Shown here: positions 26,921 through 34,556 of the stretch, in pieces
Layout of the letters: the number at the start of each line of letters is the position of its first letter
Position numbering within the stretch: position 1 is the stretch's first letter
Assembly: GCF_013415325.1 (NCBI RefSeq)
Contig: NZ_JACBYE010000002.1
Location: 109,169-173,168 of the forward strand
DNA from: Sanguibacter inulinus
GTDB lineage: Bacteria > Actinomycetota > Actinomycetes > Actinomycetales > Cellulomonadaceae
Reading direction: 5' to 3'
DNA: 64,000 bases
Position numbers and translations under genes: made by a program
The notes under the pieces: model-generated
What the model was told of the DNA's origin: nothing
Databases searched by the model: none
What the model saw: the letters and a program-made list of their open reading frames with translations, nothing else

Positions 26921-28081
26921 TCAGTAGAGCAGGACAGCGTCGGGCCGGTGGCTCCGCGGGGCCAGCAGCGTCGACACGGGGACCCCGGCGTCGACAGTCG
27001 TGCGCAGCGCGTCCGAGCCCCACAGCAGGTCGACGAAGGGACGGCGACCGGGCAGGACCTCGGACGGGCCCGCGGCCCCGGTGCCCGACGGCCCTTCACG
27101 TCCCGGACCCGCAGAACCGTCCTGGGCCGAACCGTCCTGGACAGCGGGCTCTGCGGGCTCGGGCAGCCGCCAGCCGAAGTCCTCGGGGTACAGCCTCGCG
27201 ACGGTCTCGACGAGCAGCACCCCGGTCCGGACGGGCTCGAAGGCCACGGGGTCGCTCACGTGGACCTGGACCCCGCGCACGACCTCCCCCGCGAAGGCGT
27301 GGAAGGTGGGCGTGAAGGTCGTGGGACGGAACAGCACACCGGGCAGCTCGAGCGCCGTGAGGGCTGGTGCGAGCCGTGCGTCGACCCACGGTGCCCCGAC
27401 GATCTCGAAGGGCCGGGTGGTGCCGCGACCCTCCGAGAGCGTGGTCCCCTCGACGATCCCGGTCCCCGCGTAGACGAGGGCCGTCTCGGGAGTCGGCATG
27501 TTGGGCGAGGGCATCACCCACGGCAGCCCGGTGGCCGCCCAGAGCATGTCGCGGGTCCAGCCCTCGAGCTCGACGACCCGCACGGGCCCTGTCGGCAGGC
27601 CGGCTGCGGCGTCGTCAGCGCGGACCGCGAGCGCGAGCTCACCGGCGGTGAGCCCGTGGCGCTGCGGGACGGGCACCCGTCCGACAAAGCTGGCGAAGGC
27701 CGGGTCGAGGTCGGGCCCCTCGACCGCGAGACCGCCGAGCGGGTTTGGCCTGTCAAGGACGACCAGGTCGATGCCCACGCGGGCCGCCGACCGGAGGCAG
27801 TCGACGAGCGTCCACACGTAGGTGTAGTAGCGCACCCCGATGTCAGGGAGGTCGACCAGGAGCGTGTCGATCCCCGAGGCCAGCAGCATCGCGTCGAGTG
27901 CCTCGTCCGCGGCCAGGTAGGTGTCGTAGACGGGGAGACCCGTGGCCTCGTCGAGCCCGAGGTCGTCGCTCGCCCCGGCCTGCGCGGCGCCGCGCAGACC
28001 GTGCTCGGGGCCGAAGAGCGCGACGAGCGGGGCCCCGGCGTCCTGGAGCGCGATCGCGGTGAGCCGGAGATCGGCCGTCAC
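26921..28081 (-). CDS. namZ: NamZ-type exo-beta-N-acetylmuramidase (DUF1343), 5' end disrupted
   Basis: The 386-residue frame from GTG 28081 is a DUF1343/NamZ protein with GPEHGLRGAAQAG, LLVDLPDIGVRYYTY, DRPNPLGG and PSPNMPTPETALVY. NamZ removes MurNAc from the non-reducing end of peptidoglycan chains. The first conserved strand, DPTLVGGTRWGLVTNDTA, is coded in frame upstream (to about 28144) but no ATG, GTG or TTG precedes it. The GH3 gene enters the same place one base out of frame. Reading a -1 shift at 28144 joins the two as LLALGVDVADPTLVGG, an excellent NamZ start. So this is probably the C-terminal half of a frameshifted NagZ-NamZ fusion. A 20-residue Gly/Ser/Ala insert lies near the C-terminus. 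Confidence 0.75.
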   Translation of the reverse strand: MTADLRLTAIALQDAGAPLVALFGPEHGLRGAAQAGASDDLGLDEATGLPVYDTYLAADEALDAMLLASGIDTLLVDLPDIGVRYYTYVWTLVDCLRSAARVGIDLVVLDRPNPLGGLAVEGPDLDPAFASFVGRVPVPQRHGLTAGELALAVRADDAAAGLPTGPVRVVELEGWTRDMLWAATGLPWVMPSPNMPTPETALVYAGTGIVEGTTLSEGRGTTRPFEIVGAPWVDARLAPALTALELPGVLFRPTTFTPTFHAFAGEVVRGVQVHVSDPVAFEPVRTGVLLVETVARLYPEDFGWRLPEPAEPAVQDGSAQDGSAGPGREGPSGTGAAGPSEVLPGRRPFVDLLWGSDALRTTVDAGVPVSTLLAPRSHRPDAVLLY

Positions 28082-29949
28082 CGCGGTGTCGTTGGTGACC
28101 AGGCCCCAGCGTGTCCCGCCGACGAGCGTGGGGTCGGCGACGTCACGCCGAGCGCGAGCAGCCGGCCGAGGTGGCGGGACTGCTCGGGGTCGCGCCAGGC
28201 GTCGCGCGTCGCGATGACGAGGACGTCCGGCGTCGACCCGCCGAAGCCCCGGGTCGCGGCAGCCAGGATCGTGTCAGGGTCGTCGTCGAGAGGTTCGGTC
28301 CAGACCTGCGCCCCGGCAGCGCCGAGCCTGTCGGCGAGGACGGCGCTCACGTCGACACCTCGCAGCTGCGGGTCGGTCCGCAGACCGACGACGAGGACTC
28401 GCGTCCCCGGGGCCCCAGGGTCTAGCACCCAGGTGGTCGACGGGTCTCGCCACACGAGGGAGGCGCGGGCCGCCCGCTCCGCCGTGCTCGCGTGCTGCGG
28501 TGTCGCGAGCGGTGCCTCGACGTCGATCCCGTCGCCGGCCAGCCCCAGCCGCTCCTTGAGCCTGAGGATGCGCCGGGCGGAGTCGCGCAGCGCGTCGCGG
28601 GAGAGCACGCCGTCCGCGAGCGCCGCCAGGACGGCGTCGATCGCCGCCTCGGGGTCACCGGGCATGAGCAGCTGGTCGACCCCTGCGGCGAGCGCGGCGA
28701 CAGCGCCCGCGCCAGGTCCGTCGGCCAGCTGCGCGCCGGCCATGTCGAGGGCGTCGGTGACGATCACCCCGTCGAAGCCGAGAGCCTCGCGCAGCTCTCC
28801 GGTGACCACGGCACGTGAGTAGGTGGCCGGGGTCCCGGCGTCGACGGCGGGGAACACCAGGTGCCCGATCATCACGGCGTCGACTCCCGCGGCGATCCCG
28901 GCGGCGAAGACCGCCCGCTCCTGACGTTCCCACGCGTCCCGGGTGAGCTCGAGGACCGGCAGCCCGAGATGGGAGTCGACCGTGGTGCTGCCGTGGCCCG
29001 GGAAGTGCTTGAGGGTCGAGGCGACACCGGCCGCGGCCAGCCCGCGCACCGTCGCGGACACCTGGCGCGCTGCGGCCTGCGGGTCGGCGCCCGGCGAGCG
29101 CACCCCGATGACGGGGTTGCGCGGCTCGACGGCGAGGTCGGCGACCGGGGCGAAGGCGTGCCGGATCCCTGTCGCGCGCAGCTCGGTCCCGCTCGTCCGG
29201 GCGACCTCCTCCGTGAGCGCGACGTCGTCGGCGGCGGCCAGCGCCTGCGCGGAGGGCAGCCGGGTGCTGCCCTGGCGCAGGCGGCTGACCGTGCCGTTCT
29301 CCTGGTCGGCGCTGACCAGCAGAGGCGCGCTCGCGGCCTGCTGCAGGCGACGGACGAGGTGACGGATCGCGTCAGGCGAGTCGCCCTCGGCCGTCTCGGG
29401 AAAATAGCAGACGCCGCCGATGTGGCGGGCGGCGACGAGGTCGGCGAGGGCGTCGACGGGGGTGCGCCGCACACCGTCGGTCGCGGCGGGGTGGCCGCCG
29501 TCGGCAGTGGTGACCGAGTCGTCAGGACTGTCGGGCTCGTCGACGGTGATGCCCCGCGCGGAGTGGGTCCCGACCGCGAGGCTGAACAGCTGGCCCACGA
29601 GCTGCGCATCGTCCCAGCCGTCGACGGCGTCCACGGTGGCGGCAGGGTCCTCGCTGGTGGCAGCATCACCGCTGCGGACTACGTCTCCGGGCTCGGCAGG
29701 GCTGGCCTCGGCTGGTCCCGGGGCGGCTGCACCGGGGGCTGCTGCACCGGGGGCGGCTGCACCGGGGGCTGCTGCCCCGCGGGCGAAGGCCCGGGTCGAC
29801 GACGGTCCAGTCTGAGCCGTTCCGGGGTGCTGAGTCACGAGCGCAGTCTCCGTCGGTGCGAGGTGAGATGTCCATGGGTCGAGGGGAGGCAGGTCCTGCG
29901 CGTCCGACAGGGCGGTCTGCGCGTGGGTGGACCCCACCCTCCACGACAT
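28078..29949 (-). CDS. nagZ: GH3 beta-N-acetylhexosaminidase (NagZ-like), C-terminus frameshifted
   Basis: This 623-residue frame has a low-complexity N-terminus with four AAPGA-type repeats, then a GH3 catalytic domain. The NagZ signature KHFPGHGSTTVDSHLGLP (Asp/His catalytic dyad loop) and the nucleophile region GVIVTDALDMAGAQ are clear. A second alpha/beta domain (RVLVVGLRTDPQLRG) is cut short after about residue 602, where 21 unrelated residues lead to a stop inside the namZ frame. It would release GlcNAc from peptidoglycan chains or muropeptides. No signal peptide is visible. ATG 29949 is close to a palindrome; GTG at 29838 with GGAGA upstream is an alternative that drops 37 residues. 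Confidence 0.8.
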   Translation of the reverse strand: MSWRVGSTHAQTALSDAQDLPPLDPWTSHLAPTETALVTQHPGTAQTGPSSTRAFARGAAAPGAAAPGAAAPGAAAPGPAEASPAEPGDVVRSGDAATSEDPAATVDAVDGWDDAQLVGQLFSLAVGTHSARGITVDEPDSPDDSVTTADGGHPAATDGVRRTPVDALADLVAARHIGGVCYFPETAEGDSPDAIRHLVRRLQQAASAPLLVSADQENGTVSRLRQGSTRLPSAQALAAADDVALTEEVARTSGTELRATGIRHAFAPVADLAVEPRNPVIGVRSPGADPQAAARQVSATVRGLAAAGVASTLKHFPGHGSTTVDSHLGLPVLELTRDAWERQERAVFAAGIAAGVDAVMIGHLVFPAVDAGTPATYSRAVVTGELREALGFDGVIVTDALDMAGAQLADGPGAGAVAALAAGVDQLLMPGDPEAAIDAVLAALADGVLSRDALRDSARRILRLKERLGLAGDGIDVEAPLATPQHASTAERAARASLVWRDPSTTWVLDPGAPGTRVLVVGLRTDPQLRGVDVSAVLADRLGAAGAQVWTEPLDDDPDTILAAATRGFGGSTPDVLVIATRDAWRDPEQSRHLGRLLALGVTSPTPRSSAGHAGAWSPTTPR

Positions 29950-29955
29950 CCCGAC

Positions 29956-29970
29956 GGTAACATATTTACC
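29956..29970. promoter_or_regulatory. Palindrome GGTAACATATTTACC in the GH3/murQ divergent promoter
   Basis: GGTAA and TTACC arms flank five bases. The site overlaps the -10-like TATGTT of the GH3 gene (minus strand) and the -35 region of murQ. It is a likely site for the RpiR-type regulator encoded nearby. Confidence 0.5.
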
Positions 29971-29972
29971 AA

Positions 29973-29994
29973 GATTGCTATAGGCTCGGCAATC
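29973..29994. promoter_or_regulatory. Second palindrome flanking the murQ -10
   Basis: GATTGC (29973-29978) and GCAATC (29989-29994) are exact inverted arms around TAGGCT (29981-29986), the best -10 for murQ. A start near 29993 gives a 29-base leader with GAGGAG before the GTG. Confidence 0.45.
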
Positions 29995-30021
29995 ACATAC
30001 ATAGACCGACGAGGAGCAGCT

Positions 30022-30954
30022 GTGGACACGACGGGCGCGACCGGCGCGGGCGCGGAGATCGACCTGAGCACGCTCACCACCGAGTCCCTCGACCCCCGAT
30101 ACAGCGACCTCGACACCCTGGACGTCGCGGCGCTCACCGCCGCGATGAACGACGCCGAGGCTGAGGTCCCCGTCGCCGTCCGCGCGGCGCTCCCCCAGAT
30201 CACCGAGGCCATCGAGCAGATCGTCGACAGGGTGCGCGCCGGCGGGCGCATCCTCTACGTCGGCGCCGGGACACCCGGCCGGCTCGGCGTCCTGGACGCC
30301 TCGGAGTGCCCGCCGACCTTCTCGACCGACCCGGAGACAGTCCAGGGGATCATCGCCGGCGGACCTGCAGCCCTCCGGGACGCCGTCGAGGGCGCGGAGG
30401 ACGACACCGCAGCCGGGGCCGCGCTCGTCGACGAGCACCTCGTCACGGCGGCCGACGCGGTGGTCGGGCTGACGGCCTCGGGTCGGACCCCCTACGTGCT
30501 CGCGGCCATCGAGGCCGCCCGCTCCGTCGGTGCGCTCACCGTCGGGGTCTCGTGCAACGCCGGGGCCGAGCTGAGCACCGTCGCCGAGCTCGCGATCGAG
30601 GTCGTCGTCGGCCCGGAGATCGTCTCGGGCTCGACCCGACTCAAGGCGGGGTCGGCGCAGAAGCAGGTCCTCAACATGATCTCGACAGTGAGCATGGTGC
30701 GGCTCGGCAAGACCTATGGCAACCTCATGGTCGACGTCGCCGCGACCAACGCCAAGCTGCGGGTCAGGGCCCGGAGGCTGGTCGAGCAGATCGCTGCGGT
30801 CGACCCGCAGACCGCAGACTCCGCCCTCGCCGCCTCGGGCGGGCACGTCAAGGTCGCCGCGGCGATGCTCGTGCACGGCGTCGACAGGCCGACGGCCGAG
30901 CGGTGGCTGGCGGACGCCGACGGGCGTCTGCGGACTGTGATCGAAGGGCGGTAG
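30022..30954 (+). CDS. murQ: N-acetylmuramic acid 6-phosphate etherase
   Basis: This 310-residue SIS-fold enzyme has the MurQ signatures GRILYVGAGTPGRLGVLDA, ASECPPTFSTDPETVQGIIAG, EGAEDDTAAGAALVDE and VGLTASGRTPYVLAAIEAA. It also has the C-terminal NLMVDVAATNAKLRVRARR segment with the HTH-like tail. It splits MurNAc-6-phosphate into GlcNAc-6-phosphate and D-lactate in the cytoplasm. The GTG start has GAGGAG upstream. The kinase gene follows after four bases. The divergent GH3/NamZ genes and the D-lactate-dehydrogenase-like gene complete the pathway context. Confidence 0.95.
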   Translation: MDTTGATGAGAEIDLSTLTTESLDPRYSDLDTLDVAALTAAMNDAEAEVPVAVRAALPQITEAIEQIVDRVRAGGRILYVGAGTPGRLGVLDASECPPTFSTDPETVQGIIAGGPAALRDAVEGAEDDTAAGAALVDEHLVTAADAVVGLTASGRTPYVLAAIEAARSVGALTVGVSCNAGAELSTVAELAIEVVVGPEIVSGSTRLKAGSAQKQVLNMISTVSMVRLGKTYGNLMVDVAATNAKLRVRARRLVEQIAAVDPQTADSALAASGGHVKVAAAMLVHGVDRPTAERWLADADGRLRTVIEGR

Positions 30955-30958
30955 GCAG

Positions 30959-31993
30959 GTGGACCTCGTCATCGGGGCCGACGTCGGCGGCACGTCGACC
31001 AAGGTCGCGCTCGCGACCACCACGGGCCAGCTCATGGCCTACGAGACCGGACCGGGCGGCAACATCCGCTCCTCCCCCGCAGACCTCGGCACGACGCTCC
31101 GCCAGACCCTCGGGCGGGCACTCACCGGCCACGACCCCTCCCACGTGCGCGCCAGCCACCTCGGCGTCTCGGGGGCAGGACCCGCGGCCGTCGGCACGGT
31201 GACGGCACTCTGCACGACCGCCCTCGAGGGCGTCGGGGTGAACGGCCCCGTCGAGGTCCGCACCGACCTCGACATCGCCTTCGCCTCGGCGGCGACGGGG
31301 ACCACCGGCCTGCTCCTGCTCGCCGGGACCGGGGCGGTCGCCTGCTCGGTCGAGGACCTCGTGACGGTCGGCCGCTGCGACGGGACGGGCTGGTTGCTCG
31401 GCGACGTCGGGTCGGCCGTGTGGTTCGGACGTCGAGCCCTCGAGGCCGCAGCCGCCGACCTCGACGGCCGTGGTCCCGCGACAGCGCTCACCTCTCTCGT
31501 CCTTGAGCACCACGGGGTCGACCCGCTCGACGACCCGCGCCAGGGCCTCGTCGCAGCGGTCTACCCCCTCGCCGTCTCGGAGCACGGGGGGCTCGCGCCG
31601 CTCGTCCTCACCACAGCAGCTGCCGGCGACACCGTGGCCCAGCAGGTGGTCGACGAAGGTGTCGACGCCCTCGTCCGCACAGCCCACGCAGCACTGACCG
31701 ACACCCTCGGACCGGGACGCCTGCGCACGCCGCGCCGCCCGGCCGAGCTGGTGCTCGCCGGAGGGCTGCTCACAGCACCCGGCCCCGTCAGGTCCGAGGT
31801 CGGCCGCAGGCTCGCCCACGACCTCGACCTCGCTCCAGGTGCTGTCCACGACGCGCTCGCGCCCGTGGTCGGTGCGCTGCGGCTCGCCGTCAGGGCTGCA
31901 GGCGGCCCGGACCTGGCTCCCGAGACGCTCTCCACGCTCCGCACAAGGGTCACATCCTGGACAGCAGCGGGTGAGGCGAGTCCGCAGACCTAG
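30959..31993 (+). CDS. Amino-sugar kinase, BadF/BcrA ATPase family (likely MurNAc/GlcNAc kinase)
   Basis: This 344-residue member of the ASKHA kinase fold has the phosphate-1 motif IGADVGGTSTKVALA, a central LLLAGTGAVACSV adenosine/phosphate loop, GRCDGTGWLLGDVGSA, and a C-terminal LVLAGGLLT. This matches the N-acetylglucosamine kinase / BadF-BcrA group, which includes a MurNAc kinase (MurK). Directly after murQ, the likely job is to phosphorylate MurNAc (and perhaps GlcNAc) at C6 to feed MurQ. GlcNAc specificity alone cannot be excluded. The GTG start is four bases after the murQ stop. Confidence 0.85.
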   Translation: MDLVIGADVGGTSTKVALATTTGQLMAYETGPGGNIRSSPADLGTTLRQTLGRALTGHDPSHVRASHLGVSGAGPAAVGTVTALCTTALEGVGVNGPVEVRTDLDIAFASAATGTTGLLLLAGTGAVACSVEDLVTVGRCDGTGWLLGDVGSAVWFGRRALEAAAADLDGRGPATALTSLVLEHHGVDPLDDPRQGLVAAVYPLAVSEHGGLAPLVLTTAAAGDTVAQQVVDEGVDALVRTAHAALTDTLGPGRLRTPRRPAELVLAGGLLTAPGPVRSEVGRRLAHDLDLAPGAVHDALAPVVGALRLAVRAAGGPDLAPETLSTLRTRVTSWTAAGEASPQT

Positions 31994-32051
31994 GCTGCCA
32001 CGACCCCAAGGCGCGTCAGCGCACCCGCTGGCGCCGACGAGCGGAGGCAGC

Positions 32052-33512
32052 ATGACCCGCGAGGCAGACCCCACGTCACGCCAGCACAGCACCCCGACGA
32101 GCCCTGCCACCGGAGAGCCACAGCTCGAGCGCGCACTCTCCAACCGGCACCTGCAGCTCATCGCCATCGGCGGGGCCATCGGCACGGGCCTGTTCATGGG
32201 CTCGGGCAAGACCATCTCGCTCGCCGGTCCGTCGGTGCTGCTCGTCTACGCGGTCATCGGCTTCATGCTGTTCTTCGTCATGCGGGCCCTCGGTGAGCTG
32301 TTGCTGTCCAACCTGGGCTACAAGTCCTTCCGCGACATCACCTCGGACATCCTCGGTCCGTGGGCCGGGTTCTTCACGGGGTGGACGTACTGGTTCTGCT
32401 GGATCGTCACCGGGATCGCCGACATCGTCGCCATCTCCGGGTACATGGCCTTCTGGGCGCCCGACCTGGCCCGCTGGATCCCGGCCCTCGCGACCATCCT
32501 GCTGCTGCTCGGGCTCAACCTCGTGGCCGTGCGACTCTTCGGCGAGCTCGAGTTCTGGTTCGCCATCATCAAGATCGTCGCCATCGTCGCCCTGGTGGCC
32601 ACCGGGATCGTGCTCGTCGCGATCGCCTTCCAGTCGCCCGACGGCTCGGAGGCCACCCTGACGAACCTGTACTCGGACGGCGGGTTCTTCCCGCACGGGG
32701 TCAGCGGGTTCCTCGCCGGGTTCCAGATCGCCCTCTTCGCCTTCGTCGGCATCGAGCTCGTCGGCACGGCCGCCGCAGAGACCAAGGACCCCGAGAAGAA
32801 CCTGCCGCGGGCGATCAACTCGATCCCCATCCGCATCGTGCTGTTCTACCTCGGGGCGCTCTTCGTCATCATGGCCGTCACGCCGTGGCGCAGCATCTCC
32901 CCCGACGAGAGCCCCTTCGTCGCCATGTTCGCCCTCGCCGGGCTGCCCGCCGCGGCAGCCGTCGTGAACTTCGTGGTGCTCACCTCGGCCGCGTCGTCGG
33001 CGAACAGCGGGATCTTCTCGACCTCGCGGATGATGTACGGCCTCGCGCAGGAGGACGAGGCGCCCCGCAGCTTCGGGCGGCTCTCGAAGAACCACGTCCC
33101 GTCGCGCGGGCTGATCTTCTCGTGCGCGTGCCTCGTGCCGGGGGTCGCGCTGCTCTACACGGGCAAGAGCGTCGTCGACGCCTTCACGCTCGTCACGACG
33201 GTCTCGTCGGTCCTCTTCATGTTCGTGTGGACGATGATCATCGTCAGCTATCTGCGCTACCGCCGCGACCGCCCGGAGCTCCACGAGTCCTCGGCCTTCC
33301 GCATGCCCGGCGGGGTGGTCATGTGCTGGGTGGTCCTGGCCTTCTTCGCCGCGATGATCGTCGTGCTGCTGCTCGAGAAGGACACCCGAGACGCGCTGCT
33401 CGTCACGCCCGCATGGTTCGTGGTCCTCGGTGTCGCGTGGGCCGTCATGCGGCGCCGTGGGCGCGGCGGACGGGCGTCGGTCGCGGCGCCCGACGGGACG
33501 ACGGCCGTCTGA
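32052..33512 (+). CDS. cycA: D-serine/D-alanine/glycine permease
   Basis: This 486-residue AAT transporter is closely similar to CycA along its length. The segments NRHLQLIAIGGAIGTGLFMG, GELLLSNLGYKSF, FFTGWTYWFCWIVTG, VGIELVGTAAAETKDPEKNL and NFVVLTSAASSANSGIFSTS are near-verbatim CycA signatures. It imports D-alanine, D-serine and glycine with H+. A GGAGG site lies five bases before the ATG. Following murQ and the kinase on the same strand (58-base gap), it could recover D-alanine freed from peptidoglycan stem peptides. Two terminator-like hairpins follow. Confidence 0.93.
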   Translation: MTREADPTSRQHSTPTSPATGEPQLERALSNRHLQLIAIGGAIGTGLFMGSGKTISLAGPSVLLVYAVIGFMLFFVMRALGELLLSNLGYKSFRDITSDILGPWAGFFTGWTYWFCWIVTGIADIVAISGYMAFWAPDLARWIPALATILLLLGLNLVAVRLFGELEFWFAIIKIVAIVALVATGIVLVAIAFQSPDGSEATLTNLYSDGGFFPHGVSGFLAGFQIALFAFVGIELVGTAAAETKDPEKNLPRAINSIPIRIVLFYLGALFVIMAVTPWRSISPDESPFVAMFALAGLPAAAAVVNFVVLTSAASSANSGIFSTSRMMYGLAQEDEAPRSFGRLSKNHVPSRGLIFSCACLVPGVALLYTGKSVVDAFTLVTTVSSVLFMFVWTMIIVSYLRYRRDRPELHESSAFRMPGGVVMCWVVLAFFAAMIVVLLLEKDTRDALLVTPAWFVVLGVAWAVMRRRGRGGRASVAAPDGTTAV

Positions 33513-33522
33513 CCTCGGGCGC

Positions 33523-33551
33523 GCGAGCCCCCCACTCCGGCTGGGGCTCGC
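33523..33551 (+). terminator. Hairpin after cycA
   Basis: Perfect nine-base arms GCGAGCCCC (33523-33531) and GGGGCTCGC (33543-33551) begin 11 bases after the cycA stop. Confidence 0.65.
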
Positions 33552-33560
33552 CGGCAGGAG

Positions 33561-33590
33561 CACCCGCACCCGCACCCGCACCCGCACCCG
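33561..33590. repeat. Hexanucleotide tandem repeat (CACCCG)
   Basis: Five perfect copies of CACCCG plus a partial copy lie between two hairpins in the cycA/pth convergent gap. Copy number is likely to vary; no function is evident. Confidence 0.85.
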
Positions 33591-33597
33591 CACGAAG

Positions 33598-33627
33598 ATG
33601 CCCGGACCCCGTACGGGGTCCGGGCAT
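33598..33627. terminator. Perfect 30-base palindromic terminator between cycA and pth
   Basis: The arms ATGCCCGGACCCCGT and ACGGGGTCCGGGCAT are perfectly complementary with no fixed loop. It sits 35 bases past the pth stop on the minus strand and can act in both directions. Confidence 0.75.
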
Positions 33628-33661
33628 CGTCGTCTGCAGGTGTCGTGGCGTCAGGCCAGGG

Positions 33662-34261
33662 CTACTTCTTGGTGTGGAAGGCCATCTGGGCCTTCTCGAG
33701 ACCTTCGGTGACGACCATCTCGACGGCGTCGGCGCTCGTGTCGATCAGGAACGGGAGCTCCTTGCGCTCGACCGTCCCGAAGTCCTTGAGCACGAAGTCC
33801 GCGGTGTCCATCCGGCCCGGAGGCCGGCCGATCCCCGTGCGGACCCGGAGGTAGTCCTTGGTCCCGAGAGCCTTGCTGATGTCGCGCAGACCGTTGTGCC
33901 CGCCCTCGCCGCCGCCGATCTTGCAGCGGACGTCGCCGAAGGGGATGTCGAGCTCGTCGTGGACGACCAGCACGTGGTCAGGCTCGACCTGGAAGTACTG
34001 GGCGAGACCGGCGACAGGACCGCCCGAGGTGTTCATGTACGTCGAGGGCTTCGCGAGGACCACGCGCGGCCCCGGGACACCGCCGGGCAGGACGCCGAGG
34101 CGCACCTCCGCCACGCTCGCGCGGGACCTGTGCGCGGAGAACGAGCCACCGTGCCGCGAGGCCAGCTCGTCGAGCACCATCTGCCCGACGTTGTGGCGGT
34201 TCCCCGCGTACTGCGTCCCGGGGTTGCCGAGCCCCACGACAAGCCACAGCCCGTCTGTCAT
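33662..34261 (-). CDS. pth: Peptidyl-tRNA hydrolase
   Basis: This protein of about 199 residues has the Pth hallmarks [20 protein letters not shown] (Asn and the catalytic His), [37 protein letters not shown] and RVRTGIGRP. It frees tRNA from peptidyl-tRNA that drops off ribosomes. ATG at 34261 (MTDGLW) is preferred; a GTG nine bases upstream is possible. Upstream, in the same frame and without a start codon, lies a 15-base tandem repeat. It follows rplY on the minus strand, as in many actinobacteria. Confidence 0.95.
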   Translation of the reverse strand: MTDGLWLVVGLGNPGTQYAGNRHNVGQMVLDELASRHGGSFSAHRSRASVAEVRLGVLPGGVPGPRVVLAKPSTYMNTSGGPVAGLAQYFQVEPDHVLVVHDELDIPFGDVRCKIGGGEGGHNGLRDISKALGTKDYLRVRTGIGRPPGRMDTADFVLKDFGTVERKELPFLIDTSADAVEMVVTEGLEKAQMAFHTKK

Positions 34262-34276
34262 CGTGTCCACATCTCT

Positions 34277-34396
34277 CTGCTCGTCGTCACGCTGCTCGTC
34301 ATCACGCTGCTCATCGCCACTCTGCTCGCCGCCACTCTGCCCACCACGGCTCTGCGTGTCGTCAGTCTGCTCGGCGCCACCCTGCTCGTCTGCCCG
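34277..34396. repeat. Eight-unit 15-base degenerate tandem repeat upstream of pth
   Basis: The word CTGC recurs exactly every 15 bases at 34277, 34292, 34307, 34322, 34337, 34352, 34367 and 34382, inside units resembling CTGCTCGTCATCACG. On the minus strand it is in frame with pth and would read as Glu-Gln-Arg-Asp-Asp-type pentads. On the plus strand one frame reads as hydrophobic Thr-Leu-Leu-Val pentads. There is no start codon for the minus frame. Confidence 0.85.
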
Positions 34397-34485
34397 GCGC
34401 TGTCGTGCAGCGGCGGTGCCGTGCTCGTCGGGCCTCTCGTGAGGCCGCGGTGCGCATCACCGCGAGGTGCGCACGCAGACGCCAG

Positions 34486-34516
34486 AGCGCCCGGCACCAG
34501 AAGGGTACCGGGCGCT
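34486..34516 (-). terminator. Hairpin after rplY
   Basis: AGCGCCCGG (34486-34494) and CCGGGCGCT (34508-34516) pair exactly, and inner ACC/GGT can extend the stem. It lies 40 bases beyond the rplY stop. Confidence 0.65.
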
Positions 34517-34556
34517 CCGTCGACAGATCAGGCCGGAGCCTGAAGGGTCAGGTCGT

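Noticed and set aside
28078..28146. Programmed -1 ribosomal frameshifting between the GH3 and NamZ frames
   Set aside because: No X-XXY-YYZ slippery heptamer occurs in the correct register in the overlap. A plain one-base deletion (or sequencing error) explains the junction better.
34260..34442. A plus-strand hydrophobic repeat peptide (Thr-Leu-Leu-Val pentads)
   Set aside because: It arises from the 15-base repeat read in one frame, with no start, ribosome site or independent coding signal. The real genes on both sides are on the minus strand.
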